The position numbers and the translations under genes are program-made. A stretch of DNA of 64,000 nucleotides from NCBI RefSeq assembly GCF_018873765.1, contig NC_057916.1:11178001-11242000 (forward strand), in the 5' to 3' direction. A model generated the notes under the pieces. The model was not told the origin of the DNA and searched no databases. It saw nothing but the letters and a program-made list of their open reading frames with translations. This DNA comes from Telopea speciosissima (Eukaryota > Streptophyta > Magnoliopsida > Proteales > Proteaceae). Shown in pieces: positions 33,301 through 42,800 of the stretch. Every line of letters begins with the position of its first letter. The stretch's first letter is position 1.

Positions 33301-34064
33301 TTCCTTTTTTTGTTATTTATCAAAGAGGGATGGTGACCCAAGAGGTCGGCAAGCTAGGTTCACCAATGGTTCGTGCACCTAACTAACAGTTTCCAAAAAA
33401 AGTCAATTAAAACAATATTAGTAAAATTTCCACATGCATTTCATTTATATGCCCACTTTGTCATGTTTGTGGGACCCCAATAGACAGTGACTATTAGATC
33501 AATTGATGCCTTACCAGTTTTTCAACTTTATCATATAAGTTTGAGAAGTAACATGGAAAATAGACTGTTTGTAGGTCAAGAGCATGATTTTAGATATCGG
33601 ACTTGGATCAGTCGTATCAGTCGATTTCAATACCTGGCTGATTCTGTATCGTCAGAATGGTTCGGACGAAGGGGTAAAGCTGTAAAAAATAAATCCAATT
33701 TTTTAAAAAAATCAAGAGCAAAACCATTTATTTCAAGAGACTACAAATATCTAAATTTCATTCTTTTAAATACATTTTCAGACCTATTACAGATACTTAG
33801 TACATAATCGATTTTATGCACCATTGGTGAACCTCGATACCATCTGCACACCATCCCAATCCCTCATTTTCTCCGTTGACCGTGAGTGAAGGAAAACTGC
33901 CTCCATCATGGATAAGTAAGTATCCAAGGCTGAGATCCAAGATTGAAAATCCTGGATTGCTTGGCACGCACCCTAGATATTAAGTTGGACTATTTGCTTC
34001 CAAAATTTTGAAGAATGTAAATATCTTATTTACAAAATCCATTGAGATATATTAGAGAAGGTCA
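33301..34064. other. Gene-free stretch
   Basis: No gene recognised. An ORF at 33487-33807 overlaps a diverged family J-like patch (TCAGTCGATTTCAATACC) and has no family features. Confidence 0.4.
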
Positions 34065-34187
34065 AATGTTCTCTGGATCGGGGGTGCAGGCTGCACCCAG
34101 ATACATGGGGAAGGACAAAATGACCGCCCCCTTGAATGACTAACCCATGTGTCTGGGCGTAGCCTGCGCTTCCACACAGAGAACATC
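34065..34187. mobile_element. MITE-like inverted repeat, family C copy 1
   Basis: Left AAATGTTCTCTGGATCGGGG then TGCAGGCTGCACCCAGATAC; right GTGTCTGGGCGTAGCCTGCG then CACAGAGAACAT. Arms are complementary with mismatches. The centre has AAAATGACCGCCCCC. Related copies are at 42118-42316 and 49355-49447. Confidence 0.65.
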
Positions 34188-34479
34188 AGCCCATTATTAT
34201 AAAATCTTAAGAATATGAAATTTCTACTCCAATTGAAATGCATAGAACTATTATTACCTACAGATTTAATTCACAGTATTGGTCACTGCCGCGATAACGA
34301 TATATACCATTATCCATGCACATCGAGCATATCATATCATACTGGTAGGAATATAGGATAAATAGAATGATTCCCATAACTGCGTGGCCATCTTATAAGA
34401 TAGCCACATAAATAATTCGGATATAAGTAATTGGTCCATATGTAAATTTCAATAACCTGTTCCACCAAGGGTTTTACAT

Positions 34480-34972
34480 ATCGGGTTTAAAACAATTGAA
34501 ACAATCTATTCACTTCTGGCCAATCCCAATTCCAGTCGATCTAAGGAACAAGATTGAGACATCGATATCGAGAACAATATCGATCTTTCCTGATATTGGT
34601 CCAGGTAGATTGGTATCGGCTTGAATCGATCAATTTTATCTTTATTTTTCATTAAAAATTGGAGTATTTTTTTTACGATTTTATCCTTGATTCGATATTG
34701 ATACGCAATCCCAATCATGGATTAAGTGTATGGTATCGGATTGGGTATTGGTCATTTTTCAAAATCGATATAGTATTGGCATGGATCGATCGTATCAAAC
34801 AAGTTTACCCTTGGGTTTTCATGAAAATGGCTTTTCTTGACTGTTTTACTCATTGTCTGTATCATTTCACCGATACAGTATCAATCAGGTATTGATATTG
34901 ATCACCTTCAAAATCGTATAATATCGACTTTATCGATACCGATACCAATTCCTCAAACCATGATCTCCCAAT
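34480..34972. repeat. Family J dispersed repeat (one long or two adjacent copies)
   Basis: Dense in ATCGAT, GGTATCGG and GATCGATC words, with the internal TTTACCCTTGGGTT... and TGTCTGTAT and the right end CCGATACCAATTCCTCAAAC followed by CATGAT. It resembles 27110-27345 throughout. Non-coding; ORFs inside it are accidental. Confidence 0.65.
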
Positions 34973-35360
34973 CCTAAATCTGAACTCTTGAACTCTGGTT
35001 TGAACCAAGGAAGGCAGCCAGTCAAATAAAACAGCAGGCGCGAAGGGAGTAAGCGAAAGGGGGCATATCTGTTAGAGGTTTAGGGTGAGCGCGCGAGGGA
35101 GTGAGAGTGAATGGGATTGGACAACCAATTGTTTAGATTTGAGTTATGAAAAGGATAAGCTGGAGAAATATCTAGAAATATCTGACTTACTTTTTACAAA
35201 AATATCTGATCAAACTCCTCAATTGATCTAAAACAGATAATGGGTACCGACACTTTCAATTTTGAATTATGGATATGTCGGCTGCTGCTTATCAACGGTA
35301 CACTGGGGGGATAGCTATTAGGGTGCGACGACATCGAAACCAGCTGCCATATCCACCACT

Positions 35361-35427
35361 ACATGTCGTGTCATCAACCTTCTTCAATTCAATTCGTTTT
35401 CTCTCTCTCTCTCTCTCTCCTTATAAT
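35361..35427 (+). promoter_or_regulatory. Promoter of RCI2/PMP3 copy 2 (G-box altered)
   Basis: Aligned with copies 1 and 3 by the following TCATCAACCTTCTT, the position of CACGTG in the others reads ACATGTCGTG at 35361-35370. Palindromic CACGTG is therefore absent; only ACATGT and a CGTG half remain. A CT microsatellite (35401-35420) and TATAAT at 35422-35427 follow, then the shared AGCAATATAGCTATAA leader. Confidence 0.5.
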
Positions 35428-35563
35428 AAGGAGTAGCAATATAGCTATAATTGTAGGCTCTCCATCTCTACTTCTTTAGCAATAGCAACTTAGCAAATCC
35501 CAATCCGCACCACCACCACCCCCAAAGAAAGAAAAGCTATATATAGATTTGGCAGAGAAGTGG

Positions 35564-35596
<33 letters not shown>
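35564..35596 (+). repeat. TCCTGC hexamer repeat in the leader of copy 2
   Basis: Five and a half TCCTGC units in the 5' leader, about 60 bases before the start codon. The other two leaders have only short AGC or CAG runs at this place. Confidence 0.9.
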
Positions 35597-35655
35597 GGCC
35601 CTGCCAAAGATCACTAATATAACACTAATATAACAGTAAGTAGCAGTAGAACAGA

Positions 35656-35932
35656 ATGGGTTCGGCCACGTTGATAGAGGTGATACTGGCCATTATCCTG
35701 CCACCCATTGGGGTTTTCCTTCGTTTTGGCTGTGGGGTATGTATTAATTATATAATTTCCAATTTCCTTCTTCGATCCTCTTTTGATTTTTCTTCTTCTT
35801 TCTGATGATACTGAAGAAATTTGAAAGTGGAAAATTTGATGGTTGCAGGTAGAGTTCTGGATTTGTTTGGTGCTGACACTATTGGGGTACATCCCTGGAA
35901 TTATATATGCCCTCTACGTCCTTGTTGGATAA
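35656..35932 (+). CDS. RCI2/PMP3 (UPF0057) membrane protein, copy 2
   Basis: Same family and role as the neighbouring genes. Exons 35656-35736 and 35849-35932, phase 0, 112-bp GT-AG intron; 54 aa. Start MGSATLIEVILAIILPPIGV, then FLRFGCG at the exon end and VEFWICLVLTLLGYIPGIIY, ALYVLVG. All core family positions are kept: PP, the GC pair before the junction, EFWICL, YIPGI and the C-terminal G. Leader and 3' region (GAGCTATTACTACTACTGGG) are nearly those of copy 3, showing copies 2 and 3 share the more recent ancestor. Its promoter lacks the intact G-box of copies 1 and 3, so its expression may differ. Confidence 0.95.
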
Positions 35933-36187
35933 GCTTTTTAATAGATATCTATGGATTACTACGGAGCTATTACTACTACTGGGCCACTATCACTCCTCCT
36001 CAGGCCGAGACTTCATGAATGATCTGGATTTCCTTTTTTATTATTATGTCAAATAGGTAGATAAAGATGTCTCTATTAAAACTATGATTATCTCTTTTTA
36101 ATTAATTTTAATTTGTTGTTGTTTATGTGTGCATTTCTCCTTCTTGATGTTATTCTTGTATGTTGTTGATGATTTTTATGGGATCAT

Positions 36188-36338
36188 GATCCTCTCCAAT
36201 GAGGAGATCGTCCAATGAGGCATCTGACGGTTAGGTTGTGGTTGTCTGGCACACATCTTGGCATGTGCCCAATCAACACGTTCAAGTAGCTCAGTCGTTG
36301 GATATTCATTGGACGATGCCCTCATTGGAGAGGAACCA
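36188..36338. mobile_element. MITE-like inverted repeat, family E copy 1
   Basis: Left GATCCTCTCCAATGAGGAGA then TCGTCCAATGA; complement of right GGTTCCTCTCCAATGAGGGC then ATCGTCCAATGA. Interior with GGCACACATCTTGGCATGTG and AGCTCAGTCGTTGGATA. Copy 2 of the family is at 39440-39592. Confidence 0.75.
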
Positions 36339-36894
36339 GAATTCCGAATCCAATTTTATGAGCCTTGGGGTGTGATAAAACTTTGGAACCCTTGTTTGTG
36401 ATACTAAAGTTGTGTTTGGCATGTAGATTCGGGTTTTAGAATGTCTTCTACATCCAGAATCTAACTGAATCTTCATACCAATCACAGATCCTAAGGATGT
36501 TAAGTAAATTTGAGATGGTTTCCTTTTACTAGCGTTTCAAATTCTATCAATTTGCTTACTCCAAAAATAAATAAATAAAAAATCAATCAATTTCTAGCTT
36601 AATACATTAAATGATTGATCGGTTCAACCCAAACTAAACCGATAAGGAATCTATAAAGCCGGTAAAAACCAAATCAGACCACCCGGATTGAAACCAATAA
36701 AAAACCTTTACTTTTAAAATGCATATATATAGGAAAATCATAATTGAATCAGTACCAGCCATATGCTCGATAATAGCCCGATAATAAATCGATCCAAAGT
36801 GGATCGAAACCAAAACAAACTTTGGATTTAACAGTTTGATTTTGGTTTGGATTATTACCAGTTTGAAACCGAAACCAGACCTAACCAACCAATT

Positions 36895-37225
36895 TCCCCC
36901 TACCTTTTATTGCGGTATTACCACTTTGGGCACTATATATTAGTGAACTACTTCAAAAATGTCTTCATGACTTCATGATAAATTGAATCCAAACCAGTGG
37001 GTGACGATCTCATTCCGTTCCGTTATTAGTTCATACTTCATATAGCGAGTTGGGCTTAAGCCACCTGGCCCATCACTCGTCTAAATATCCTTCCCTAAGA
37101 TACTTATAATTATTTCTTCACAGCCATCACACTTTGATGGGCCTTGGCCCCCAACCCAAAATTTTAAGCGTAGAAACAATACAAAAGAATTTGATGGGCC
37201 CTGGCCCAACAGTTGGGCTGTATCT
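36895..37225. repeat. Downstream block of the duplication unit (copy 2 side)
   Basis: Shares with 39600-39930, in order, CCTTTTATTGCGGTATTACC, TCCGTTCCGTTATTAGTTCA, GGGCTTAAG, GATGGGCCTTGGCCC and AACCCAAAATTTTAAGC. The two blocks lie at similar distances downstream of copies 2 and 3 and so belong to the duplicated unit. No coding potential. Confidence 0.8.
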
Positions 37226-37347
37226 TGGTGTAAAATGAGAGAGATCTGAACCGGGTACAAAACCGGTCTAATTTTGTACAAAACCAAAACCGGTGAGAAC
37301 CTAAACTGCGTTAAAACCAAAGTGAACACTCAAACCCTTACTTTGGT

Positions 37348-37512
37348 GGATCTTTATCCTCTCAGGTTTCCTGTTCGGTATAGTTAGGCCAGTTCCTCTC
37401 ATAGAAGGGGGGGTGAAAATGACCACCTCACCCTTTGTCCGAACACACTGCTCGGATGAGGTCCACCCCCTCTTATTAGAGGTAGTAACAGAGAACCTGA
37501 GGATAATATTCC
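37348..37512. mobile_element. Mutator-like MITE, family A copy 4
   Basis: Left end GGATCTTTATCCTCTCAGGT; complement of the right end GGAATATTATCCTCAGGTTC. Flanked by the exact 9-bp repeat TACTTTGGT at 37339-37347 and 37513-37521. Interior GAATGACCACCTCACCC-like and CTCTTATTAGAGGTAG segments as in the rest of the family. Confidence 0.85.
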
Positions 37513-37521
37513 TACTTTGGT

Positions 37522-38240
37522 TGATCATGATGTGATTAGGTACGTTTGGGATCATCATACCACTTGAGTGGATTCCATGTATGCGTCGTCTAAGAACCAT
37601 TATAGTACGAATAACAGTGCTACCTGAATCCCTTGGAGCAATTGTGTGTGGCGTCGATGACTTCCATACATATCGGCCATATCATAACATATTAGTAGAG
37701 TCATAGTAACGATAAAACAATCAAATCAGTCGATTCGGATTCTAACAATTTAACCCATCTAAAACAGTAGTACTACAAGGAATATGAATTGTGAGAAGAA
37801 GTGATTGATGTCAGACCCCCTAACTATAAAATCTTATTCGCACATGTATATGTATATGGAGAGTCGGTGGGAGAATATATGAATAATAATTTAAAGTTAG
37901 CACTTGTATAAGAAGCTTAAGATCGATGATATGTGTGTGTGTGTGTGTTCAAATATGTGTGGAGTGTTTAGATGTTAAAAGTGCTCGATCGATCTGGAGT
38001 ATTTCTATTGGATTTCAATTTTATCCACAGGGGATACCTTCGCTGAAATATCTTAAAATATCTCACAGTATTATCTATAATAATAATAATAATAATAATA
38101 ATAAGAAAAAAGGTACTTGGTCTTCACCGACACTTTTAAAAAAAGAAAATCCATTTTTTTTAAAGTGTGGAACGATGGATGTGGTGGCGGCTGCTGTAAG
38201 CTATGCTCGACATCTGCCAATCAAGCCAATGTGCCTCTAC
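37522..38240. other. Gene-free stretch before RCI2/PMP3 copy 3
   Basis: Contains a short (GT)n run near 37930 and a (TAA)n run at about 38078-38103. Both overlap a 126-aa ORF with no family features. From about 38170 sequence related to the promoter of copy 2 begins. Confidence 0.4.
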
Positions 38241-38290
38241 CACGTGGTGTCATTAACTTTCTACTTTATCTTCTCTCTGTCCTTTATAAT
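38241..38290 (+). promoter_or_regulatory. Promoter of RCI2/PMP3 copy 3 with ABRE/G-box
   Basis: CACGTGG at 38241-38247 is a G-box/ABRE core in the same place as in copy 1, followed by TGTCATTAACTTTCT. TATAAT at 38285-38290 is in CCTTTATAATAAGG and is followed by the shared AGCAATCTAGCTAA leader. No CE3-like ACGCGTGTC is seen here. Confidence 0.55.
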
Positions 38291-38461
38291 AAGGGGAGCA
38301 ATCTAGCTAACTAGTATACTTGTTAGGTTCTCCATATCCTTACTTGTTTAGCAATACCTGCAACTTACCAAAACCACTCAGGCCTCAACCCAACAATCCC
38401 ACACCATACCCAAGTAACGAAAAGCTATAGGGGATTTAGCAGCAGCAGAAGTATATAGAGA

Positions 38462-38608
38462 ATGAGTTCACACACGTTGATAGAGGTGATATTGGCCATT
38501 CTCCTGCCACCCCTTGGAGTTTTCCTTCGTTTTGGCTGTCAGGTATAATATATGTAATTTCAATTCCTAGCTAGCTTCTTCTTTTGATTCTTCGATCCAT
38601 CTTCTTTC

Positions 38609-38651
<43 letters not shown>

Positions 38652-38792
38652 AATGATGAAGCAAGCTTGAAAGTTAATTAAAAGTGGAAAATTTTATGAT
38701 GGTTGCAGGTTGAGTTCTGGATCTGTTTGTTGCTTACAATATTGGGGTACATCCCTGGAATTATATATGCCCTCTACGTCCTCGTTGGATAA
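38462..38792 (+). CDS. RCI2/PMP3 (UPF0057) membrane protein, copy 3
   Basis: Same family as copies 1 and 2. Exons 38462-38542 and 38709-38792, phase 0, 166-bp GT-AG intron; 54 aa. Start MSSHTLIEVILAILLPPLGV, then FLRFGCQ, VEFWICLLLTILGYIPGIIY and ALYVLVG. The Met-Ser-Ser-His start is the most different N-terminus of the three; the membrane segments are intact. The longer intron is partly due to an expanded ATG/GAT microsatellite (38610-38652). The 3' region matches copy 2 closely. Nothing suggests decay. Confidence 0.95.
38610..38652 (+). repeat. ATG trinucleotide microsatellite in the intron of copy 3
   Basis: About 14 uninterrupted ATG/GAT triplets, then a TAATGATGAA end. The matching place holds about five triplets in copy 1 and two or three in copy 2. 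Confidence 0.95.
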
Positions 38793-39299
38793 CTTTCATT
38801 TTTTTTTTATGTATACATGGTCCTGGATGGATGAGTTGGAGCTATTACTACTACTGGGCCATCACTCCTCCTCAGGCCGGACTCTTCATGAATAATCTGG
38901 ATTTTGATCCTCTTTTTTTGTTTTTTTTGTTTTCTAATGTCAAATAGGTTGGTTGATAAAGATGTCTCTATTACACCTATGATTATCTCCTTTTGATTAT
39001 TAATTTTAATTTTTTGTTGTTTGTTTATGTGTGCATTCCTGGATGGATGTTGCTGTTGTTGTTGTTGTTTGGATGATTTTAAGCTTTGGGCGATGATATA
39101 GCTTTGGATCCTTTGTTTCTGATATAAAGGTTGTACGTGTTTGGTATCTAATTCCATAAATAGATTCGGGTCTATATATAACACATTACGAGAAAACGGA
39201 AAAGAATTGGATTGTAGAATGCGTTATTGACTTCTAGACCTAAAATAAATTCTGGGAGTGGATTACGAAACACGATCTAAGTTTGTAAAATAAATTCAA

Positions 39300-39436
39300 T
39301 AAGGGATGGGTGGACCCTATCCGGGCAGAGTGTTTGGACGGAGGTAGGATGGTCATTGCCCCACACCCTCCTCTCCTCCCTTGTTAGAGGCATTGAGGAA
39401 CTGGGCTGGACAGGTAACTAGAGGAGATAAAGATAA
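39300..39436. mobile_element. Family A MITE copy 5
   Basis: GGGTGGACCCTATCCGGGCA, TAGGATGGTCATTGCCC, CTTGTTAGAGGCATTGAGGA and the end CTAGAGGAGATAAAGAT. The left terminus looks truncated and no target-site duplication was found. It abuts family E copy 2. Confidence 0.6.
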
Positions 39437-39439
39437 TGT

Positions 39440-39592
39440 AGTTCATCTCTAGAGAACCCAGCACGCCTAGGGTGCTGCCAGCTGTTGGGCTGTGTCGCAC
39501 ACATCTCTAGGTGTACGTTGAGATGTGTGTGGCATAGCTCAACTGTTGGATACCCCGTGAGCGTTGGGTTCCCTGGAGACGATCCTAATCCG
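39440..39592. mobile_element. MITE-like inverted repeat, family E copy 2
   Basis: Left TCTCTAGAGAACCCAGC; complement of right GGATCGTCTCCAGGGAACCC. The interior CACACATCTCTAGGTGTACG and AGCTCAACTGTTGGATACC match family E copy 1. Confidence 0.65.
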
Positions 39593-39599
39593 GATAAAG

Positions 39600-39930
39600 A
39601 TCCCCGACCTTTTACTGCGGTATTACCTCTTTAGGCACTCAATAGTCTATATGGTGAACTTCTTCAAATATGCCTAAATTTAATCCAAGCCAGTGGATGA
39701 ACGGTTCTCATTTCCGTTCCGTTATTAGTTCATATCTCGAACATGGTGGCGAGATGGGCTTAATAAGCCGTATGGCCCATTACTCATCTAATAATCCATC
39801 TCCAACATACTTTTTAATTCTTTTCTTCACCTTCATCATACTCTGATGGGCCTTCTTGGCCCAAACCCAAAATTTTAGGCATACAATATACAATTAACAT
39901 AGAATTTGAAAGGCCCTCGCACAACCCAAT
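39600..39930. repeat. Downstream block of the duplication unit (copy 3 side)
   Basis: Counterpart of 36895-37225: CTTTTACTGCGGTATTACCT, TCCGTTCCGTTATTAGTTCA, GATGGGCTTAATAAGC, TGATGGGCCTTCTTGGCCC and AACCCAAAATTTTAGGC in the same order, with scattered substitutions and indels. Confidence 0.8.
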
Positions 39931-40252
39931 ATTTTAATGGTCTTATCAAATCAAATTGGTCTCTTTTTTACAGTTTTTTTAAGGGTTTCACACTTTCCTG
40001 GCAAATTCTGGAAGCTTTCACATCAATTCCGACCGATTCATTCTGATCTGAATCAGATCGGTTGGCCGGTTCAGGCTTTTAAGCCCTGTTCAACAATTAC
40101 ATTGCTTCTACACCAAGATTACATGAGGAGGGACCACAAAAGCAGAAATTATTTATGGCGAGTCAAACAACATCAAAGTAAGAAGTACTAAATCTCACCC
40201 TCTCCAACCTAGCTTTCCTAGCTAGAATACAACCCTAATTAAAACAGTTTAT

Positions 40253-40425
40253 AAGAACATTTGATATGCATTCTAAGTCAAATACGCATTCTCATGTGAT
40301 AAAAATAATAGTTTTATTATCAAAAAATGCAAAACTAGATGATAAAAATAGTTATTTTTATTATTTAAAAATATAAAATCAATTTAGAAAGTATTCTAAA
40401 AATGCATATCAAACTCGCAGCTGTA
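40253..40425. mobile_element. MITE-like inverted repeat, family F copy 4
   Basis: Left TTTGATATGCATTCTAAGTC; right ATTCTAAAAATGCATATCAA then AC. The interior consists of GATGATAAAAATAGTTATTT-like complementary arms, as in the copy at 28568-28703. Confidence 0.6.
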
Positions 40426-42117
40426 ATGTCCAATATAGTAAAACATTCTCATGGCAAACCCGATCCTCTTGCTTAGGAATTAAGTGCACCAAGTCCTCCA
40501 CACTTATCCAAACTTGTAAGGAATTGCTACTCAAGAACAGTGATCCCTGAATCCGTTGGGGCAGTCGTTTGGCTTTGACTTCCACCCTACTTCTTGCTAC
40601 ATCATTGTCTGTCTATCCCAAGCAAAACAAATTTGATTACGATAGATAAATAACAGTGGAGGCCCACCCAATCTCCTTACAAAAGTGATTCCCATCACCA
40701 CTTATAATCAAAATAAAATGATCAGAGGCAGGCAAATTGGTGATGTCGGCAGATGAGCAATCAAGATTAATAATATGGGAAGGAGATTGAGATGTAAAAG
40801 TTACAAATAATTATTAGAGACCAGAAGACACAAATCGGCCTGGTTGGGCCAAAAATGACCAAAATCCAGGTTTTGCTGGATTGGTTTTGGTATCGATAAA
40901 TAAATAAATAAATATATATATATATATATATAAAATAAAAAGATCGGTCAAGAAAACCCCATAAAATCATGTATCGGATTGGAACGACCGATCCACTAGT
41001 ACCTTGTAGATCAATTTGATCGCCTCTGATTGGATCAAGGTGCATAGTCATGGTATCGGCTGGATCGGATTGGATTGGATTGGCTCGGGATTGCCCAAAC
41101 TCAGACAAATTATGACACTTTGCCCCTGTTTTTTGTTAAATTTTGATTTTATAAAAAACCTTTTTACCCTTATCTGTACAGGTGGATCGGATTGATATCG
41201 AGATTGATCTCAATCGATACCGATCCAATCCGAGATTACGAACCTTGGATCAGATACCTCAAGCAGTGATCCCAACACTCTAGTAGCCCCGAGTTTTTTG
41301 AAAATTCACAGGAGAAAAAAGACATGCCAACTAATTTCTAGTTGTTTTTGAAAATTCACAAGAAAAAAAGACATGCCAACTAGTTTCTAGTTGCACCTTG
41401 TGGTACCCATTTGAGAACAACATGATGATGGACGGCTTAGATCAGATCTAAAATTGATCGAACAGTAACTAGCAACCCAAACCTCAAACTATATATTCTA
41501 TTCTTCCGGGAGAAATTAAGCATCAAGGCAATGGCTCCACTGTCCCACAACCCACAAGGGTATACATCTATTATTTCTTTCTTTCTTTCTTTATATAACT
41601 TTATATTTGATGTGTAGCTGTTGTTGCTTGTCATCAAGATCAAAAGCCAAAAGGAATGCAATTATCTCTCTTGCTGCTTCTTTTTTAGCCATAAGATCTC
41701 TCTTGCTTCAATTGCAAACCAAGTAAGGTCTTTCCTTCATTTCTCCTTCTCTTGTGCACCCATCACCCATCACACCCAATCAAGTGGCCTTCCCCTTATC
41801 AATTCAGCTGGAAGGCCCACTACCATTCGAAATAATGAAAACCTCTCTCTCTCTCTCTCATTAAAGAAGATATCTAATTCTTTAAGGTGTGGTTTAACAA
41901 ACACTCCACGGGAGTGATTCTGGTGATTTTCTGTTCTAGGGGAACACTTTGGGAGTGGAATATGGTGTAGGACTTGGACAACGTTTACTGTTTAGCAGGC
42001 ATTGTTAAGGTTTACCGAAAAGTGGGAGCCTTGTGTACTGGGTATGCCCTTTAGTTGAGGTTACCAAAAAAATGAAAAAATAAAGGCATACCTTGTTTGT
42101 CAATTAGGGGATGAGAA
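40426..42117. other. Gene-free stretch with family J and simple repeats
   Basis: A family J copy at 40855-41275 has GTATCGGATTGGAACGACCG, the internal TTTTTACCCTTATCTGTACA and GATACCGATCCAATCCG. An AT-dinucleotide run lies at 40912-40932 and a CT run at about 41843-41860. A 50-bp tandem duplication is at 41293-41393. No gene recognised. Confidence 0.45.
41293..41393. repeat. Tandem 50-bp duplication
   Basis: TTTTTGAAAATTCACAGGAG ... GACATGCCAACTAATTTCTAG is followed directly by TTTTTGAAAATTCACAAGAA ... GACATGCCAACTAGTTTCTAG. Few substitutions, so recent or conserved by slippage. Confidence 0.85.
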
Positions 42118-42316
42118 AAATATGGTGTCCGATACATTGGAGTGCAAGTCCAGCATAGCAAAAGTACAAATGTACAATGCACAAAGACATATTTGTCTTT
42201 GTCCAGACACATGGGGCGGGACATGGGAGGGGTTTAGGTCATTCAGGGGGTAGGCCAATCATTTTGCGCACCCTCACGTGTCTGGGCGCACCCTATGGCC
42301 CCAGTACAGAGAACTC
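42118..42316. mobile_element. MITE-like inverted repeat, family C copy 2
   Basis: CCAGACACATGGGGCGGGAC faces CACGTGTCTGGGCGCACCCT, with GGCCAATCATTTTGCGCACC inside and CAGTACAGAGAACTC at the right end. The left border is uncertain. A family J relic follows at 42640-42800 (GGTTTAAGGAATCGGTTCCG). Confidence 0.55.
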
Positions 42317-42800
42317 AACCCTTTTGGGATAAATCTCTCTATTCAATATCTATAGAGCGAGTTGAGATCGACTACCTACATGGGGAGCAGTGGCCAGTGG
42401 GTCTAGATCTCAACCCTCCATGAGCTATGGGACCCACGCTTCGTAATCTTGAATTGATTGATATCGATTGTATCGATCTAATGATGCGGCCATAAGGTAA
42501 AGAGGTAATAAAACTCGATTATTGTTAAAAGGCAAAGGGTAAGATAATAGAATTAATATGAGAAGTTACTAAAATCAATCAAAACTGACATTTAATCAAG
42601 GTGTAGGAGTGGAGGGGAGCTGTGTTAGACATGTAATCAGGGTTTAAGGAATCGGTTCCGGCCAACAATGATAATGATATCAGATCCATAATTAATATGG
42701 TATGGATAAATGGTAAAAAAAAAAGGCAAAATGGTAAAAATATGGTTCATAATCTGTATTTTGAGGGCAAAATCATCCAATATTGGACCGATACCGCCTA

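Noticed and set aside
40767..41108. 113-aa minus-strand ORF with YIYIYIYIYL
   Set aside because: Product of an AT-dinucleotide run inside family J repeat DNA.
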